Shown here piece after piece: positions 45,600 through 55,778 of a stretch of 64,000 nucleotides of DNA. Source of the DNA: Cenococcum geophilum 1.58 (taxonomy: Eukaryota; Ascomycota; Dothideomycetes; Gloniales; Gloniaceae). Numbering within the stretch: the stretch's first letter is position 1; every line of letters begins with the position of its first letter. Location of the stretch: the NCBI GenBank assembly GCA_001692895.1, contig KV748200.1, forward strand, positions 937,343-1,001,342, in the 5' to 3' direction. A program made the translations under genes and the position numbers. The notes beneath the pieces were generated by a model. The model had not been told where the DNA came from and did no database searches. It saw only the letters and a program-made list of their open reading frames with translations.

Positions 45600-47260
45600 A
45601 TGGTGAAGTTCAAGCCTCTCAAACCACCCACACCGGCCGCCGACACACCTCCCGTACCTGAAGCCTCATCATCGAACCCAAAGCTTAAATTCAAGTTCCG
45701 AAATTCGGCAGCATCTTCTCAAACTCCTGAATCATCCCAAGCCCCTGAAGAGGCTACAGCAGATGCAGCGCCGCCTGTGAAGCAAAAGCGCAAATATACT
45801 AAAAGACCCAAACCCGTGGACGAGAATGGACAGCCCATAGCCCCCCCTCCTAAGCAGGCCTCTAAAGCAACCAAAAAGCGAGCGCGAGATGAGAACGATG
45901 AGGAAACGTCGCCCGCAAAACGGAAAACCAAGGATACAGGGTCTCAGTCTGTTAACGGATCCAGTGCGCTTAGCGTTACAGGTCCTACACAACCTTTATT
46001 GCCTACACCAGCTCCGCAAAAGCTGAAGCTGAAAGCCAGAACATCAGGATCTGCCCTTCAGATCAAAGTCAAGCACGTTGGGAGACCGCCCCCAAGACCC
46101 CTAGGCGTAGGCTACGATAGTGAAGCCGAGGACGCCGAGATTGATCCAGCCATCGAATCTCAATTTATCCTACGTATGCGGCCTGGACCTGATTGCGAAC
46201 TCCTGAGACGTGCTATTGAAGAGAAGAAAATTGGCTTGCCAGAACGCGAAGGCGGTTTTGGTGTACACTTTCGTTTCTTCGACAAAGAGGCACGTCGGTC
46301 AGTGGTGATCATTAAAGGACGAATGTACGCAGCTGCAATGGTTGATTTGCCGTGCGTTATTGAAGCTATGAAAAGTTGGAATAAGCGCGACTGGGTTAAG
46401 AGCGCGGATGTTTGTCAGATGCTACTTGTGTTGGGTGTTGTTCAGAATGAAGAGCAAGCGAAGAATTTCCCGTTGCCGAAGGAGGTAGACAAATTTTCGC
46501 ACCAATACGCTCATGAAGGAGGTAGACAAATTTTCGCACCAATACGCTCATGAAGGAGGTAGACAAATTTTCGCACCAATACGCTCATGGACTAACGCCG
46601 CCTATGCATTGGGTGAGAAAGAGGCGGTTTAGGCAGCGTATGAGCTACCGTAGGATTGAGGAGGTTGAGACTGAGGTTGATAAACTTCTGGCAGCGGATG
46701 AAGAAGCGAGAGAAGCGGGTGGTGAATCGACCTATCAGATCCTGAACCCCGATCACCTTGATGGTTCGGAGTCTTCTGAAGATGAAGACGAAATGGACTA
46801 TGAAGTCGAGGACGCGGAGGGTTATGAAGAAGAGGATGACGACGCAGATGAGATGGCGAGACTCATGGAACAAGAACTGGGCGCCGCTGATGATGAGCCT
46901 ATACCTTTTACAACTTCTCACGATGTCGCTATGCATGCTATTGGTGCTGACGTTGCTAGTGCTATACCCACAACTGAAACTCCTGCGTCTACATCTGCTG
47001 CAGAGACCGAGTCAGAAGTTGATGATGATGCTGATGCTGAATCAGAGGAGGGTATTGATGAAGATGCTTTAGCAGCACAGCAAGAAGTAGCGCAGCAAAG
47101 GGAAGAGATAGCGGATTTGGAGAAGGAGATCGCAAATGCAATGGTACAATATGAGCAACAGCCAAATCCTCTATTGAAGCAGAGGATCATGGCCAAGATC
47201 AAGAGTTTGCGGAACGATCTAGATCTGAAAAAGGCAAGCTTAGGAGACGATGTTGATTGA
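45600..47260 (+). CDS. TAF7: TAF7 (TAFII55-like) TFIID subunit with an unusual tandem-repeat intron candidate
   Basis: The protein opens with a basic, Pro/Ser-rich region and then IDPAIESQFILRMRPGPDCE, the start of the TAFII55 N-terminal domain, through HFRFFDKEARRSVVIIKGRM, MYAAAMVDLPCVIEAMKSWN and KSADVCQMLLVLG. The family continues LPKEVDKFSHQYAHGLTPPM and HWVRKRRFR, then an acidic tail and a C-terminal coiled coil (QREEIADLEKEIANAMVQYE). In the DNA the block coding KEVDKFSHQYAHE is present three times in a row (37-base unit, 46479-46589), which shifts the frame. Splicing 46485-46558 (GTAGAC to AAGGAG, 74 bases) restores one copy and one continuous frame: join(45600-46484, 46559-47260), 528 aa. 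TAF7 binds TAF1 in TFIID. Confidence 0.82.
46479..46589 (+). repeat. Exact 3 x 37-base tandem repeat inside TAF7
   Basis: Units 46479-46515, 46516-46552 and 46553-46589 are identical and begin AAGGAGGTAGACAAATTTTC. Each contains AG|GT, so any pair of copies offers a GT donor and an AG acceptor one or two units apart. Two extra copies add 74 bases (not a multiple of three). Confidence 0.97.
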
Positions 47261-47408
47261 ACGTTGGTTAGAGGTGCTTCGCAAGATCATCCGAAAGTAA
47301 CTGTACGACTAAAGCTCTAGATTTTAGCTGCAATTATTGTAGTTTAAGAGGCCTCGTAGATGAGACGTATCAAAAGGCGCAAGCTAGATACTAAAAATCA
47401 CGTTCGAT

Positions 47409-47695
47409 TATCCCTTGACCAAGGAGTAAGTGGTCCGTGCATGAACACTAGTTTTAAAACAACGCGTGCACCTAATTACCTACTATAATGCCTTCTGATT
47501 GTGCTAGAATTAATATAGATCTTATTTAGCCTACTTGGTATTGGGCACTTATATTTAGCGATTTAACTCCTAAAATTAGGCGTGTATATTAAATTACTAT
47601 AAAATCAAAAGCTTTATATTTTTCAGAACGGGCGTTAAATTCAGCTCGATTGATTGGCTAGTTCTAACCGTTGGACGCGATTTGGTCAAGGGATA
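47409..47695. mobile_element. MITE, TATCCCTT family (copy 2)
   Basis: Ends TATCCCTTGACCA and TGGTCAAGGGATA are inverted and include the TA. Inside, AGTGGTCCGTGCATGAACAC and the block GGGCGTTAAATTCAGCTCGA then GATTGGCTAGTTCT and CCGTTGGACGCGA repeat in copy 3 beside it. It lies in the 3' flank of TAF7. Confidence 0.75.
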
Positions 47696-47710
47696 TTGCT
47701 ACGCTCAAAA

Positions 47711-47889
47711 TATCCCTTAACCCGTTAGCGTCCAACGAGAAGTGGTCCATGCGCGAACACCAGTTTCAAAATAACGCGTGCACCTAATCGAAAGCTTCGT
47801 ATTTCTTAGTACGGGCGTTAAATTCAGCTCAATTGATTGGCTAGCTCTTATCGATAACCGTTGGACGCGAATTAACGGGTTAAGGGATA
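47711..47889. mobile_element. MITE, TATCCCTT family (copy 3)
   Basis: Ends TATCCCTTAACCCGTTA and TAACGGGTTAAGGGATA are perfect 17-base inverted repeats. GCGTCCAACG near the left end and CGTTGGACGC near the right extend the inversion. It is 179 bases, shorter than copy 2 in the centre, and lies 15 bases from it in the same orientation. Confidence 0.78.
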
Positions 47890-48005
47890 GTGACACCCTC
47901 AATTCTTTCGCCTTGTGTACAGTACGGGTTATAACAGCATGCTCCTACCTTTGGTATAAATTCCTTGATCCTGCTTGATTACCAGCCCCTAATTTGTTTT
48001 GAAAT

Positions 48006-49120
48006 TTACAATTTGCTTCCTTTCTCTCCAATCACGTTCAAAAAGGCCTCATGTACATGCTCTGTCAAATCTCCTGCTTGTAAACTTCTCCCTTTCTCCT
48101 TAAATGCCAGCCTTGAGCATTCTCTTGTCACAGCACTCCCTCCATATGCTGCTAGTGCTAGGGTCTCCGCAGGACTCAAATCTCCTTCATGGTCCCATAT
48201 CTTATCTAGATACGCTTTGCGATATGCTAGTAATGTTGCCAGACTCCCTGTTAAAGTATCACCTTGCCCACCACTCCGTTTCAACCCGCCTTCGCCTTCG
48301 GAGACGAGTGTGTGTGTTCCGTTGCTGATATAGTCTTTCGCACCCTTCTGTATGATCGTAACACCTCCAAACGCCTTCGCTAGTTTTGCGCACAATTCCG
48401 TTGGATCTCCTTCATTAATGTCTACTCCCTTCACCTTTGCTAGTCTCCCAAACTCGACAACATTCGGTGTAAGTATACACTCTGTACACCCATCTACCAG
48501 CTCTGGCCGCGTCTGCGCAAGAAATAGCCCATCTGCATCCAGCACGAACGGAATACCTCTCTTCCGAGCTTCCTGGATGACTCTCGCACATGTGTCTTGC
48601 ATAAGCTTATCACGCCCAAGCCCGGGACCTATCACGATGACATGTAGACGCGAAAGCATGCCGATGACCTCTGTGGCGACGCTGTCGGCGGACTCGGAGG
48701 ATGCAAGGTTTTTAGATTGACGCATATACGGGTGCACCATTAAGTTAGGGGAATAAGTTTTTATTACAGCACCAGCGTCTAGTTCGCAAATTACGTGACT
48801 CTAAAATTGAGAGAGGCGGATAAGCTCGAGCTTCTACGCTTCGGGGTGGAGGGGACTTTATAGGGTGAGGAGATGGTGATATACCATGTCACAACCTAGC
48901 TTTGCGGAGGCCATGGCGGAGAAGTAGGGTGCGCCGGTATAATCTTCGCTACCTCCTATGACGGCTACACGGCCCAATTGACCTGTAGTTGTTGTTAGGA
49001 GTTGGTATTCGGTATGAGGATTGAATTTGTAATGTTCCTGCCTTTGTGGAAGCTTTCCAGCATGGGTGGTATCATTTTGTATACTTTCCCAAGGATTTCT
49101 TTCCTCGTAGCATTGGCCAT
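48006..49120 (-). CDS. ATP-dependent NAD(P)H-hydrate dehydratase
   Basis: Three exons: 49120-49042, 48982-48885 and 48800-48006 (323 aa). The first reads [20 protein letters not shown] and LESFHKG, the second [20 protein letters not shown] through LGCDM, the third [50 protein letters not shown] and [13 protein letters not shown]. These are the ATP-binding and active-site motifs of the CARKD/YjeF C-terminal ribokinase-like family, which repairs the hydrated forms of NADH and NADPH using ATP. The 84-base intron (48801-48884) is normal GT..AG. The first intron (48983-49041) has CTAACAACAACTACAG at its 3' end but a GC donor (GCAGGA). The splice is supported by the conserved join FHKG/QLGRV. Two MITEs lie just downstream. 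Confidence 0.9.
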
Positions 49121-49537
49121 TGTGAAAAAGCCAGCAAAGACAGATAGGATTGATAGGAAGTTTCAGTCCAGAGCTGTGTGTCTGGAGGAAAGTTGATATT
49201 TGGATACCGGCTAATAGTTTCCCTTACGCGAGCTCCTACCTACTGAGTATGAGGTCATGGCGAGAGTCATGGCGGGGCATGTAAGCGTCACACTAAAATG
49301 GTCTACACGAGAGCGATAGCGGCCACGCCACATACATGTATATGTAACAGTAGTTGATACTTCAAAGTACATATATCAAATTATACAGCAGGCTATCATC
49401 TGAATGCTCTCAGAGAATCGCCAATTTTAATGTCTTTGCTACCAATACCTAGCAAACGCCACTAACAATGGACATGTACGACGCCTACAGCTCTCTGCTC
49501 CGAAATCCAAGTCATAACGCCATATGCAGAATGTAAA
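49121..49537. other. Intergenic: upstream of NAD(P)HX dehydratase, downstream of the aminopeptidase
   Basis: No ORF or RNA gene recognised. It holds the 5' flank of the dehydratase gene and the 3' end of the dipeptidyl aminopeptidase transcript. Confidence 0.4.
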
Positions 49538-52365
49538 TCATCTCAGTCGAGAATTGCTTTCAGCCTGAGCTTTTGGAACTGCGTTTTCTATCCTTAGCCA
49601 TTCGCCGTTGAATGCATTGATAAGCCAACTGCTCAATTCTGCAAAACAAATTAGCTTCTGTGATGCTTGTTGGACATCGGTGGTACTTACTGTCGTATAC
49701 TATTCTATTTGCATTGTGAAAGTAGATGCTGTGGTCCGAGTCGGGGAACACATGAACATCGTAATTCTCGACGCCTGCCAAGTCAAGCTTGTCAAGCAAT
49801 GTCAAGGAGTTCTGCATGTGAACGTTGTCGTCCGCAACTCCATGCATGACTAAGAACCTTACGTTCTTTGCGAGAGAAGCTACGTCCGAAATGGATGAGT
49901 TGTCGTAACCGTCAGGATTGTGTTGTGGAGTGTGCATATATCTTTCAGTGTAGATGGAATCTGAATTAGTAAGTCTGACGTCCGTTTCATATTTTAGAGT
50001 TGGTCAACTTACCATAAAATCTCCAATCAGTGACCGGTGCAACTGCCATGCCATATTTAAAGGTCTCTCCTCCATCCAGCTCTAAAGTCTTGAGCGTCAT
50101 GAAACCGCCATAGCTCCAGCCCCAAATAGCAATTCTTTCTTCGTCGACATAATTTTTCTTTGCCCATATCTTAGCTGTTGCAATCTGGTCATAGGCTTCG
50201 TAGTAACCAATATTGCCGCGAACAATGCAGCGCAAATCGCGGCCCAGAAAACCACTTCCACGTCCATCGACCGTAACGACGATATATTCAAGGCTAGAGG
50301 CAATATATGCCTGAAAGTCGACGTGGAATTTCTTCTCGACCATCTGCGATCCAGGTCCATTGTAAAGATAGAAAAGTACTGGGTATTTCTTCTTGGGATT
50401 GAAGTGTGGTGGCCTGCGCTCGACGACATTAAGCTCGAAGCCATCAACCTTTACAGTTTGATAAATCAGTATAGGAAGCTCGTGCTCTCTTGCAAGTTTA
50501 TCGAGAGCCTTGTTGTCTTCTAATGTCACCTCGTAATGGTCTTTGTTGCTCGGAGTACTGATAACTTTTTGCCAGGGGATGCCAGGTCCATTGTAAGTTA
50601 ACAAAACATAACCCCCTCCCGTAGAGAATGAGGCGTCGTAGTAGCCTTCCTTGCTAGTATCTGTGATTGCTTCGAGCCCCGTGCCATCCAAATTGACGCG
50701 GTACGCATGCCTTTGAATAGAACTCTCTTTAGTTCCTATGAAATAAACTAGATTGTTTTTGAGGTCCACCACAGACGGCGCGTCCGCTACTTCCCACTTG
50801 CCCGAAGTGAGGAGGATAGGATTTGGGTTGTCTAGAGGTGTAAAGTACCCAAGATGATCATATCCCTCATGAATAACCGTGTCAATGTAACCATCGTGCA
50901 TTCGTCCATCGCCTGGGTCTGATGGGATGAATGTTGTCTGTTCGGAGACTTCGAACCAACCTCCATCAAGGGCGTTGACATCAACGGTCCTGACGGTCTT
51001 ACCCGAGCGGCGCTCCACGTCCATAAGAACAACCTTGAGAAGGTCACTCTCCCGATTCGTTTCCCGTACAATAACCTGTTTGCTGCGACCTGCCCAGATT
51101 ATTTCAGTAATAAGTCGATCCGCATCCATGAAGTCATCCTCAATCTTGACCGAAAATACTTCATTCTTCGCGACGTCATAGAACTGCAAAGTGACAGTCG
51201 GATTGGGTGCACCAGCTTTAGGATACTTGATATCACGGACTTCGGGGTAGTTCTCTTCTCCTGGTTTTGGCTTCTTGCCGCTTGGCCTCGAGAGGAAGTA
51301 TTGTACGGGAAACGTCGGCACAGCAGACTCATCAGTACGAAGAAAGGCTATGTATTCTCCATCTTCTGACCACCATGTCGCACTATTACCCCCAAAAACT
51401 TCTTCCTCGTAGACCCAATCCGGGACACCGTTGAAGAGCTCTGAACCTCCGTCTTTTGTGATCTGAATCACAGACTCGGAATCCAGCTTGCGTAGGAACA
51501 TGTTGTTATCTCTTGTGAACACGATGGCATCGGAACTTGGTGACCAAGAAGCGAGTTGCACCCTGGCGTTCGGGTTTGTTGGGTCTAATGCTTCGGCGGT
51601 TTGTGTTGCAACATCAAATATCCAATAGAGTCCGGTGAAGGAATGCCTCCAGTTCTTCTCTCTTTCTGACATGACCAGCACCTTCTTGAAATCCGCGCTG
51701 GGCCAGACGTCGCCAGAATATACGAATTTCGACCCAGCGAAGAAGCTTCCAGATTTCATTAAAGTGATCTTGCTGGCCGAAGACGGCTCATCATCTCGGT
51801 TCCGTATATCTTCTACAACAAGGTAATCTTTCCCAGCAGAGCCACCCTTCTCCAGTAGCAAACCGTCCTCTCCCTCTGGTCCTGCGATCCATGAGACGCT
51901 TTGCCTTCTAGCGCTCCATGCACCAGCCATAACTTGATCTAGTGTCACTTTCTTCCCCGATCCTCTAGAGGAAGTTGCGAGAGGGTCGTGTGGCTTTGTT
52001 GATGCATGCTTGTAGCTTCCTCCTAGCAGGAATGTCGCCAGAGCAAGTCCCCAACCAATTGCGCATATTATCCCGAGTATCCATAAAAGCCGGCGCGCTT
52101 TCTTATCCACAGGCTTAATGCCTTGAAACAGTCCATCCTCGACATCGAAGTCCTCCTCTTGTTGAGCCCCCTTCCTGTGATCGTCCTTATATTTCTCTTG
52201 GGGTCCTGAACTAAACGCATTGTCGTTGATATGCTCTAAGACGAGAGATGTTGTCGAGACGGATGAAACCGACTCGTTAGGGTCATCTTGAGAAGACCGA
52301 GACAATATCTCCTCCCTGGTAAGGGGCTGAGTCTCTTCGTCGTTCACGGGACGCTCCCTCGGCAT
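49538..52365 (-). CDS. Type IV dipeptidyl aminopeptidase (DPAP B/Ste13-like), membrane-bound
   Basis: Exons 52365-50013, 49960-49691 and 49638-49538 give 907 aa; both introns are 52 bases (GTAAGT). Residues 1-91 are a cytoplasmic Ser/Glu-rich tail, 92-116 one transmembrane helix ([20 protein letters not shown]), so a type II membrane protein facing the vacuole or Golgi lumen. An eight-bladed DPP IV-type propeller follows and then the alpha/beta-hydrolase domain with the triad: Ser in GWSYGG (about 751), Asp in GVADDNVH (about 828), His in [10 protein letters not shown] (about 861). It releases X-Ala and X-Pro dipeptides. [11 protein letters not shown] is the usual double-Glu motif that binds the substrate N-terminus. 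The C-terminus ends [18 protein letters not shown]. Vacuolar Dap2-like or Golgi Ste13-like identity cannot be decided here. Confidence 0.93.
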
Positions 52366-52995
52366 AATGGGGTAGTGTTATGTAGGGCTCCTAGGACCGG
52401 AGATCATGATAAGGTAGAACACGAAAAGTAGTTGCAATATAAAGGTTACCTTGGCTTTATAAAACATAAACTTTAGAGTGTACCGAGCTCTAAAAGTTGT
52501 GTGTGCAAAAAATGAAGATGGATAGGTTGTCAGCACTGTCAACATCGGCTCTGCGGCTGAGGTTCGGACTTTCGCTTGAAGCTTGAGCTCCAGCCACATG
52601 CTTTGTTCGCTGAGCAAACCAATTTATTCAAGCTATTGAGAACCAGGTATGGAACAATGAACCAAGCCTTTCTTGTGAGATTACCGTCATATGTCACAAG
52701 TTTTACCCTGCTTTCGCCACAGGTAGGCATATCGATGATTATAAATTTTATCCAACGTATCACACGGCGTGATGTAGTATACACCGTTCAACGGGAGAAC
52801 AGTCCTGCGCACCTACGCCATGATACAGGAAGCTTGTTAACACCAAATCTAGGCAGAAGTAACTTCCCTAAAGTTAGAAAACAGTGGACTGTCAATATAT
52901 TAAATTACTTGTGGAACCCCACAGTTCTATTTAAGCCACAAGAGGCCTAGCAAAGTTGATGTCAGTATCGAGTCTCATCAGTGGCTTGATGTTGC
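52366..52995. other. Intergenic: aminopeptidase 5' flank and RPB7 3' flank
   Basis: Short ORFs on both strands (for example 52576-52950 plus, 124 codons) show no family features. The stretch between 52366 and about 52600 is likely the promoter of the aminopeptidase gene. Confidence 0.4.
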
Positions 52996-53661
52996 TTACC
53001 CAAGGTAATCCTGTTGAACATCTAATTAGTTAAATGGTTAAATGAGAATGTTAAATGTGTTACATACTTCCTTCATTGTAGCGACACCGTACATCCGATC
53101 CATCTCAGAGCGTAGCCCTTTAATTTTGATACGAATCTGTGTTCCCTTCTCAATCACTTGTTCGGCGTTGTCTGTCCACTGAGGAGGGGTGGCATTTGCA
53201 TCGAATTTAATCTCTGAAGGTATCATCTAAGGGTTTTATGAGCAAATACTGTAAAATTCCCGGGGCCTTGAGACTCACCCCTCTGCCAACGAAAGCTTGG
53301 AGAGAGCCACAGTCAACGAAGAATCCAGCGCGAATGACAGATGTCACAACGCCATCCACCTAACTGGTTGTCAGTAAAAGACCGCTTGGCCGTATTGAGA
53401 CTTGATGCTTACGATCTCCCCTCGAAATGGTCTCCATACCACAGCCTTGTAGTGAACAATATACTCAGCATAGCCTGTCCCCGGGACCACCTGACCATCC
53501 GATATTTCGAACGAGTCTAATATGCAAACTATTGTGTATTTGCCAGTATTTGAGCCCTCTTCTTTGGTTAAAAGCTCTCTATGAATGTGCGAACGGATCA
53601 GAGGACCGAAGTAGGATGGATGTAACTGGATGGTTTTCTCAAGCTCGTAGAGGAAGAACAT
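52996..53661 (-). CDS. RPB7: RNA polymerase II subunit RPB7
   Basis: Four exons: 53661-53413, 53359-53279, 53226-53068 and 53010-52996 (167 aa, about the family's usual 170). It begins MFFLYELEKTIQLHPSYFGP and continues GYAEYIVHYKAVVWRPFRGE, the N-terminal tip domain, then VDGVVTSVIRAGFFVDCGSL, MIPSEIKFDANATPPQW and GTQIRIKIKGLRSEMDRMYG, the S1/OB domain; the last exon adds only DYLG and the stop, as in the family's conserved KEDYLG end. Introns of 52-57 bases are all GT..AG and the joins preserve the conserved sequence. With RPB4 it forms the stalk of Pol II that binds the emerging transcript. Confidence 0.93.
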
Positions 53662-53910
53662 GGCGGCGGTATGTCACTGAAGTTTTGCGAAATTGCAAAG
53701 CTGAATGGATTTGATGAGCGGGAAAAGTTTGGCTGCAAGTATGGCTACAAAACTGAATGGCTCAGAGTGCCTCCGCGATTGCTGAAGACCTGGTGAAAAC
53801 TAAGCACGCCAAAGGGATTCTGGCGCGTTTTGTCGTCGTGAAAATTGTATCCGCTTGGTCTGCTCCGTATGTCTTAACATGCAGGTTCCTATCAGATATC
53901 AAATGAATGT

Positions 53911-54216
53911 ATGCGCGCGCAGCTCAGATGCCAGCCCAAAGACAAGAGCCCTGCTCCACAACACGAATGTCAGCGTCCAGTCTGGTTGTCCATATGCGCT
54001 TGTGCGGATCTCCAAGCGACCTTTCGCAAAGCGACTCGCGATGGCTGTCTCTGTAAGAAAGTGCCCAGACTATGCACAGAGAGAGAGCTTCGAGCGGTCG
54101 TTCAAGCTATAGTAGATTTGGAAAGACGCGATCGAAGGTTGGGCGTGGCACTGCGAAGTGCTGTAGCGTATGAAAAAAAAAAGGAGGGTCGGAGCGAATT
54201 TCGCCGGATCATGTGA
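53911..54216 (+). CDS. Hypothetical small protein (101 codons)
   Basis: An open frame with a basic, Cys-containing first half and a helical second half (ERELRAVVQAIVDLERRDRR, then LGVALRSAVAYEKKKEGR). The overlapping frame at 53855-54112 is also open, so one may be a shadow of the other. No family recognised. It lies head-to-head with RPB7 (250 bases away) and upstream of the Mpo1-like gene on the same strand, so it may be only the 5' flank. Confidence 0.25.
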   Translation: MRAQLRCQPKDKSPAPQHECQRPVWLSICACADLQATFRKATRDGCLCKKVPRLCTERELRAVVQAIVDLERRDRRLGVALRSAVAYEKKKEGRSEFRRIM

Positions 54217-54410
54217 AGGTCAGGCCAAATGGTCGTGACGTTGCAACCTTTCTTAACTAATTGCTCACCGATTTTGCGGGGAAGCCCGTTCTACAACCCA
54301 TACCCGCCCTCTTTGTCTTGCTTCTTGCAGCCGTCAAAGAATGACCTTGGCTGCTTGACGGAACTGACTAAGCTGTTCTTTGTCTGTTCCTACACCATCG
54401 CTCCGTCAGC

Positions 54411-55173
54411 ATGGCACTCAACCTTGAGAAACAGCTCGTCTTTGTATGTGCTTGGCTATAGTGACAGTGATATCAGAAACTGACTTGCACAGTATGGAGC
54501 ATATCATCACAACCCGGTGAGCAGCACAACAGCGGTCGCACCCTGTCCTGCGCACTCCGACTGACAGATTTCGATTAAAAAAGGTCAATATTGGAATACA
54601 CATTACATGTGTGCCGATGATATTAATAACCTCACTCCTCTTTGTAAGCCGTGACTTCCCTAGGTTGGAGGTGCTGCTAATGATTCTTACTAGGCTACAA
54701 ATACTCCTTCCATTCCGCTTCCGTCCGTGATATCTGTGCCAACCCTTCCTTTAAATCTCGGTACGATCACAGCAATCCTCTACTCGACCCTCTATATCCT
54801 GATGGAGCCTGTGGCTGGAGGATTAATTACGCCGCTGATAATCGGAGGTACTGCATATGCGAACCATCTGACATCAACATACGGTGCCACGGCAAACTAC
54901 TGGGCATTAGCATTGTTTGTATTTTCCTGGATAGCGCAGTTCTTGGGGCATGGAGTGTTTGAAGGGAGAGCACCTACTTTACTCGACAACCTTGTTCAAG
55001 CTCTCTTTCTAGCGCCCTTTTTTGTGTGGTTTGAAGTTCTATTTTACTTTGGCTATCGACCAGAATTGAAGAGCCGGCTCGACAAGGCTATTGAACAAGA
55101 AATCAAGAAATACAGAGAGGGAAAGGAGAAGAGCAGGGATGGAACAGCCAATGGAGCAAAGAAGACATCATAG
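54411..55173 (+). CDS. Mpo1-like 2-hydroxy fatty acid dioxygenase (DUF962)
   Basis: Four exons: 54411-54443, 54493-54516, 54584-54643 and 54694-55173 (198 aa). The first three are very short and code MALNLEKQLVF, YGAYHHNPV and NIGIHITCVPMILITSLLF; together they rebuild the conserved FYGAYHHNPVNxxIH start of the family. The last exon holds further hydrophobic helices (NLGTITAILYSTLYILMEPV and ANYWALALFVFSWIAQFLGH) and the motif FLGHGVFEGRAPTLLDNLVQ. The histidines in YHHNP, IH and FLGH are the likely metal ligands. Yeast Mpo1 (YGL010W) is an ER membrane Fe(II) dioxygenase that shortens 2-hydroxy fatty acids in phytosphingosine breakdown. A Lys/Glu-rich C-terminal tail follows the last helix. 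Confidence 0.92.
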
Positions 55174-55778
55174 CTGGATTCTTGCGTTCTTCACGTGCAA
55201 TATTCTGGAAAGAAATAATGGAGGCGGAGGATATGATTGTGGCAGCACATAGGCTAACACCTAATCCTTCTCTAGCGAACGGAAGTAAACCGGCATTAGT
55301 TAGGAGTGTTGGATGTGATATTGGTCAAGATGCCGTACGACATCCGTCTTTCTTCACAATTTCAACGTTACATTTCAATAATGGTCAAATCGATAAAGGA
55401 CTGAGCTGAGATTCTCCTTCAAGACGACGGAATCTCATTGAGGATTAATTCTCGGGGTGAGACCGAAGAAACTTGAGCGGATTTAATTGCCAGCACTAGA
55501 GTAAAACATGAATACTACAGATAGAGCGTATCCATGAATTTGCTCTTGCTCCCACTGGGTTGATATATGGTTCTGAAGTTAGTGAAAAATGTATGGGCCG
55601 CAGAGACTTGGCAGTCGGCTTAGTCATGCGAATCCGCTTGAGCGGGAAAGCCGACGACGAGATCTTTCTCTCCCACCCCGAGCTTCCATCTCTTGCCATA
55701 ACAATCTCCCCTCTTTTCTCTCTGCGTCAATCTCAATTGATAGCAGAGCTATCCCAATAGCTTCTTGAGCACACAGCC
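55174..55778. other. Intergenic: 3' flank of the Mpo1-like gene and ATP1 promoter
   Basis: No supported gene. CT-rich runs (for example CTCCCCTCTTTTCTCTCTGCG near 55707) precede the ATP1 start, common in highly expressed fungal genes. Confidence 0.5.

Noticed and set aside
46550-47260. Second half of TAF7 read as a separate gene starting at ATG 46550
   Set aside because: That ATG lies at the end of the second repeat copy; the protein is the direct continuation of the TAF7 domain started at 45600.
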